Shown here: piece by piece, positions 61,475 to 64,000 of the stretch | How the letters are laid out: each line of letters opens with the position of its first letter | Position numbering within the stretch: position 1 is the stretch's first letter | Source of the DNA: Aurantiochytrium sp. KH105 | Lineage: Eukaryota > Sar > Bigyra > Thraustochytrida > Thraustochytriidae | NCBI GenBank assembly: GCA_003116975.1 | Contig: BGKB01000109.1 | Location: 62,001 to 126,000 of the forward strand | Direction of reading: 5' to 3' | Length of the DNA: 64,000 nt | The notes under the pieces: model-generated | Seen by the model: only the letters and a program-made list of their open reading frames with translations | Told to the model about the DNA's origin: nothing | Database searches by the model: none | Made by a program: the position numbers and the translations under genes

Positions 61475-64000
61475 ATGGCGTCTTCAGGACTACCGGCGGT
61501 GCTTGGCACCGTGACTTTGGCAAAGTAAGTGTATAGTTCGTGGCTGCGACTCGGCCTTTGCGTGTCTCACTCTCGCTGACGAGGATTTGTATCGTGTGCA
61601 GTGACCAGAGTGCAGGCTCGCGCCATCGTCAAGAAAGCGCGCTCGGTCAGCTAAGTCACGCAAATGACACGGGTGAGAGTTACCCCGGCGATGACAGAGT
61701 CGATGCAATGTCAACCTTTCTCGAAGATGCTCTTGTCAAGGTTCTGTGCGTGCAAGACGCAGCAAGTCTTACGCGTCAACAACTTGCATTGCTGGAGAAA
61801 GCGCGCAGGCGGTCGCCTCAAACGACTCGTTCGTCGCGATCCTCGCCAAAAAGGAAAAGTACGAACGAGACGAAGCCAAGACCTCCTCGACCTTCAACGC
61901 CTCCACCTGCTCACGTTGCGGAACATGCCAGCCTCGTCGAGCAAGACGTCCATGATTGGCTCAACGGTGACCGCGCAACGACTCCAACGCTCCAACCCCA
62001 TCCACCGCTCCAGACCGAGGCTGACGCGGCGGATAAAAGAGCGATCCAAGGCGGCCTGTCGTCGGCTGCTCCAAGGCAAGGCCGGAAGAGTCCTCGAAAG
62101 GCCATCATAAAACAAAGCCAGAATACCGTCGACACCAAGGGTGCAGGGCCAGGAGTTCGATCTACAGCAGTAGCAGCCACAGCAACAATCCACGGGGCTC
62201 TCGACGCTGACGACAGTGATGGGTCTCGCGGAGATCCATCCATGACACAGCTTGAAGAGACATTGGAGTCGCTCAAATTCGCGCGACCACGAAAGAGCGT
62301 CTTCCTCGAGATCTTGCAGAGCCCTCGCCGACTCGATGATCTTTCTGAACGAGCCAATGAGCATGTCGTTTCTCAGATCGAAATCATTAAAAGTGTTCAG
62401 CAGGCGGGAATGTATCCCGAACCCGTTGCTGTTTTCAAAGAGGACACCGACCGAGACGAATCCAAACTTGATCTCTCCCACCGAGGCCTTGGTGACGATA
62501 AACTCGTGGCTGCTACCAAAGTGGCCGTGCGTGGTCGGAATCTCGCCATGCTCGACTTGTCGGAAAATCGACTCTCCGACAACGGAGGGGCTTCTATTTT
62601 TGGCAGCATTGCTTCTGAAACGGATCCCGAAGCAATAAAGATTGCAAAGCCGCTCACGCTCGTTCTTGCACGAAATGCACTGGGTGCTCGGTCCTGCGAC
62701 GCACTCGCCTCGCTTCTGCGCCCCTCATCGCACCGCATCTGTGAGCTTAACCTGTCTCGAAACAAGCTCGATTCTCGATGCATGGCAGCGCTCTCAGCAG
62801 CGCTTGCCGAGGACAGTACGCTGAAGCGTCTCGACGTCTCGTACAATCCTCTTGGCCCCGCGGGCGTGTCGCAATTGGCAAATGCACTCGTGCGGAACAA
62901 GACGCTCCGCGTTCTTTCGGTCGCATGGACACAAGCAGGTGCCATCGGAGCGCTCGCAATACTAAGTGCCATCCACCGCAACGATAAACTTGACCTCGAG
63001 AGTCTTGATTTGAGCCGCAACGCCATCGGTCGCGCGCTCTCATCGGATCTCTTGAACCTGCCTGCAGCTACCCCAGGGGACGTCGTCGGGACTCTCTGCA
63101 AGCTCCTGGAGACGGTGTCTCAAGGCAACGGAGCGCACTCGTCAACTGCAACACTCAAATCGAGCTCTTCGAATGCCATGCTTCGTCGGAAAAGGAGCGA
63201 GGCATCGCTTGGGTCCAACCGAGGAACTATTCGCCACCAGACGAGCGTCAGAAAGAGGGGACTCGTTCATCTCAATCTCGGTCATAATCTGATCCCCGCG
63301 GCAGCATGTCAGCGCATTGCGGAGAGCCTCGCGGTGAATCGCACACTTGTAGGTATACACTTTGACGGCAATGCGGGCTTCGTGGACGCGATGGGAAAAC
63401 TACATTTTGCGTCAAAGGGAAAGCAGGAAAAAGAAGACCCAATCGCAAATTCCCCAGGACCATCTCACTCGATGCTAAGCGAGAGCGATGCAAGTGAGGA
63501 CATGTGCGCGACAATACATCAGACAGAAGGACTGTCTGTGCGGACGCGCTTTGAAATGATAGCCGCCGCTTGGACCCCGCACGCGACATGCTGGGTATGT
63601 GCTGGTTTTCTTCCAAAACGCTTTGCCATATGTGCTAAAAAGTCTGCACGTGTTCTACTGCACACGCACTTTGACTATCCGCCCTGGGCAGGCTGTCCCA
63701 TGACGGAATTTAAGATCGCAGACTCGTGCAAGCCTACTGACAGTAGTGATGACGATTTACTCGACCCAACGTTAACAAACAAGGTCGACCATATTGCCGC
63801 AGCAGCCATGCGCCTCGGAGAGAACCTTTTCGATATGGCTGAATTTGTCGTCAATCGCGTGTGTCCGCCTGGCGAAGTAGCCTTCTTCTTTACTGTTGAT
63901 GGAGTTCCCACAGTTAGCGACCTCGAACAACAGACGCCGTGGGCTCTGGTAAGCGCGCGCGACCGCGTCAATCCGCCACGTCGATCGGACGTAAAGGACT
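61475..64000 (+). CDS. Leucine-rich-repeat protein with one 5' intron, incomplete at the window end
   Basis: Exon 1 is 61475-61524 (MASSGLPAVLGTVTLA + 2 nt); exon 2 is 61602 to beyond 64000, with no stop reached (about 816 codons). The first 250 residues are disordered (Pro/Ser/Arg-rich) with a helical part (MTQLEETLESLKFARPRKSV). RI-type leucine-rich repeats follow from about 62470 to 63360: MLDLSENRLSDNGGAS, ICELNLSRNKLDSRCMAALS, LKRLDVSYNPLGPAGVSQLA, LESLDLSRNAIG, LVHLNLGHNLIPAAACQ. A separate module starts near 63545 with WTPHATCWVC, then HFDYPPWAGCPM, MRLGENLFDM and VAFFFTVDGVPT, which looks like a distinct beta-rich domain. LRR proteins of this kind are often scaffolds in cilia or signalling; the role here is unknown. 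Confidence 0.85.
61525..61601 (+). other. Spliceosomal intron, 77 nt, phase 2
   Basis: Donor AAA|GTAAGTG, branch-like CTGAC at 61576-61580 about 20 nt before the acceptor, and acceptor GTGTGCAG|T. Without splicing, the frame from the ATG at 61475 stops at once (TAA inside the donor). With splicing, it runs open for 2.4 kb into the LRR coding sequence. Confidence 0.85.

Noticed and set aside
1-64000. tRNA, 5S rRNA or snRNA genes
   Set aside because: Looked by eye for B-box-like GGTTCGAATCC sequences and for conserved 5S and U6 blocks on both strands in the spacers and found none. A covariance-model scan would be decisive.

Overview
This is nuclear DNA from a protist, most probably a labyrinthulomycete/thraustochytrid-type stramenopile. 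That placement is inference. It rests on dense, almost intronless genes with animal/fungal-type housekeeping proteins (PRP8, BUB3, TM9SF, tetraspanin, c-Myb-type R2R3 MYB, HSF). It also rests on stramenopile-flavoured architectures (myosin with PH domains, IQ/B-box/WW protein, EGF-7TM protein), poly-Gln regulators and GC-rich intergenic DNA full of 4-5 bp repeats. Only two spliceosomal introns are visible, of 56 and 77 nt, both GT..AG. No tRNA, rRNA, CRISPR, virus or intact transposon was seen.

Layout. 1-15.2 kb: a small secreted protein; a spliced gene with a mitochondrial-type N-terminus (minus strand); an unconventional myosin with two PH-like domains; a heat-shock factor (minus); a small single-pass membrane protein; and a 1297-residue protein with about 40 copies of a G/S-K-x-x-x-Y/F motif (minus). 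15.2-25.3 kb: a gene-poor block of simple repeats. It contains a 522-bp exact duplication (17345-17866 = 22016-22537), a run of 88 Ns and the 3' end of one gene of unknown family. The pattern of the duplication points to an assembly fault or haplotype merge rather than biology.

25.3-44.6 kb: a NUFIP1/Rsa1-like snoRNP assembly factor (minus), a nine-pass membrane protein, a tetraspanin (minus), a TM9SF nonaspanin (minus), two unrecognised proteins, and a 2415-codon intronless PRP8 (minus). 44.6-64 kb: BUB3, an 8xIQ/B-box/WW protein (minus), a theta-like GST (minus), a NUP43-like WD40 protein, an EGF-7TM protein (minus), an R2R3 MYB (minus), a 3.4-kb gene-free stretch, and the 5' part of a leucine-rich-repeat protein that runs off the window.

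The genes do not form one pathway. Several lie head to head with short shared upstream regions: NUFIP/nine-TM, TM9SF/33691 gene, PRP8/BUB3 and GST/NUP43. Tetranucleotide repeats cluster in 5' flanks rather than between convergent genes. The most novel candidates are the GKxxxY repeat protein, the myosin in which a charged helical segment precedes the only IQ-like motif, and the LRR protein with an unusual C-terminal module. Nothing here is demonstrably a new biological system.
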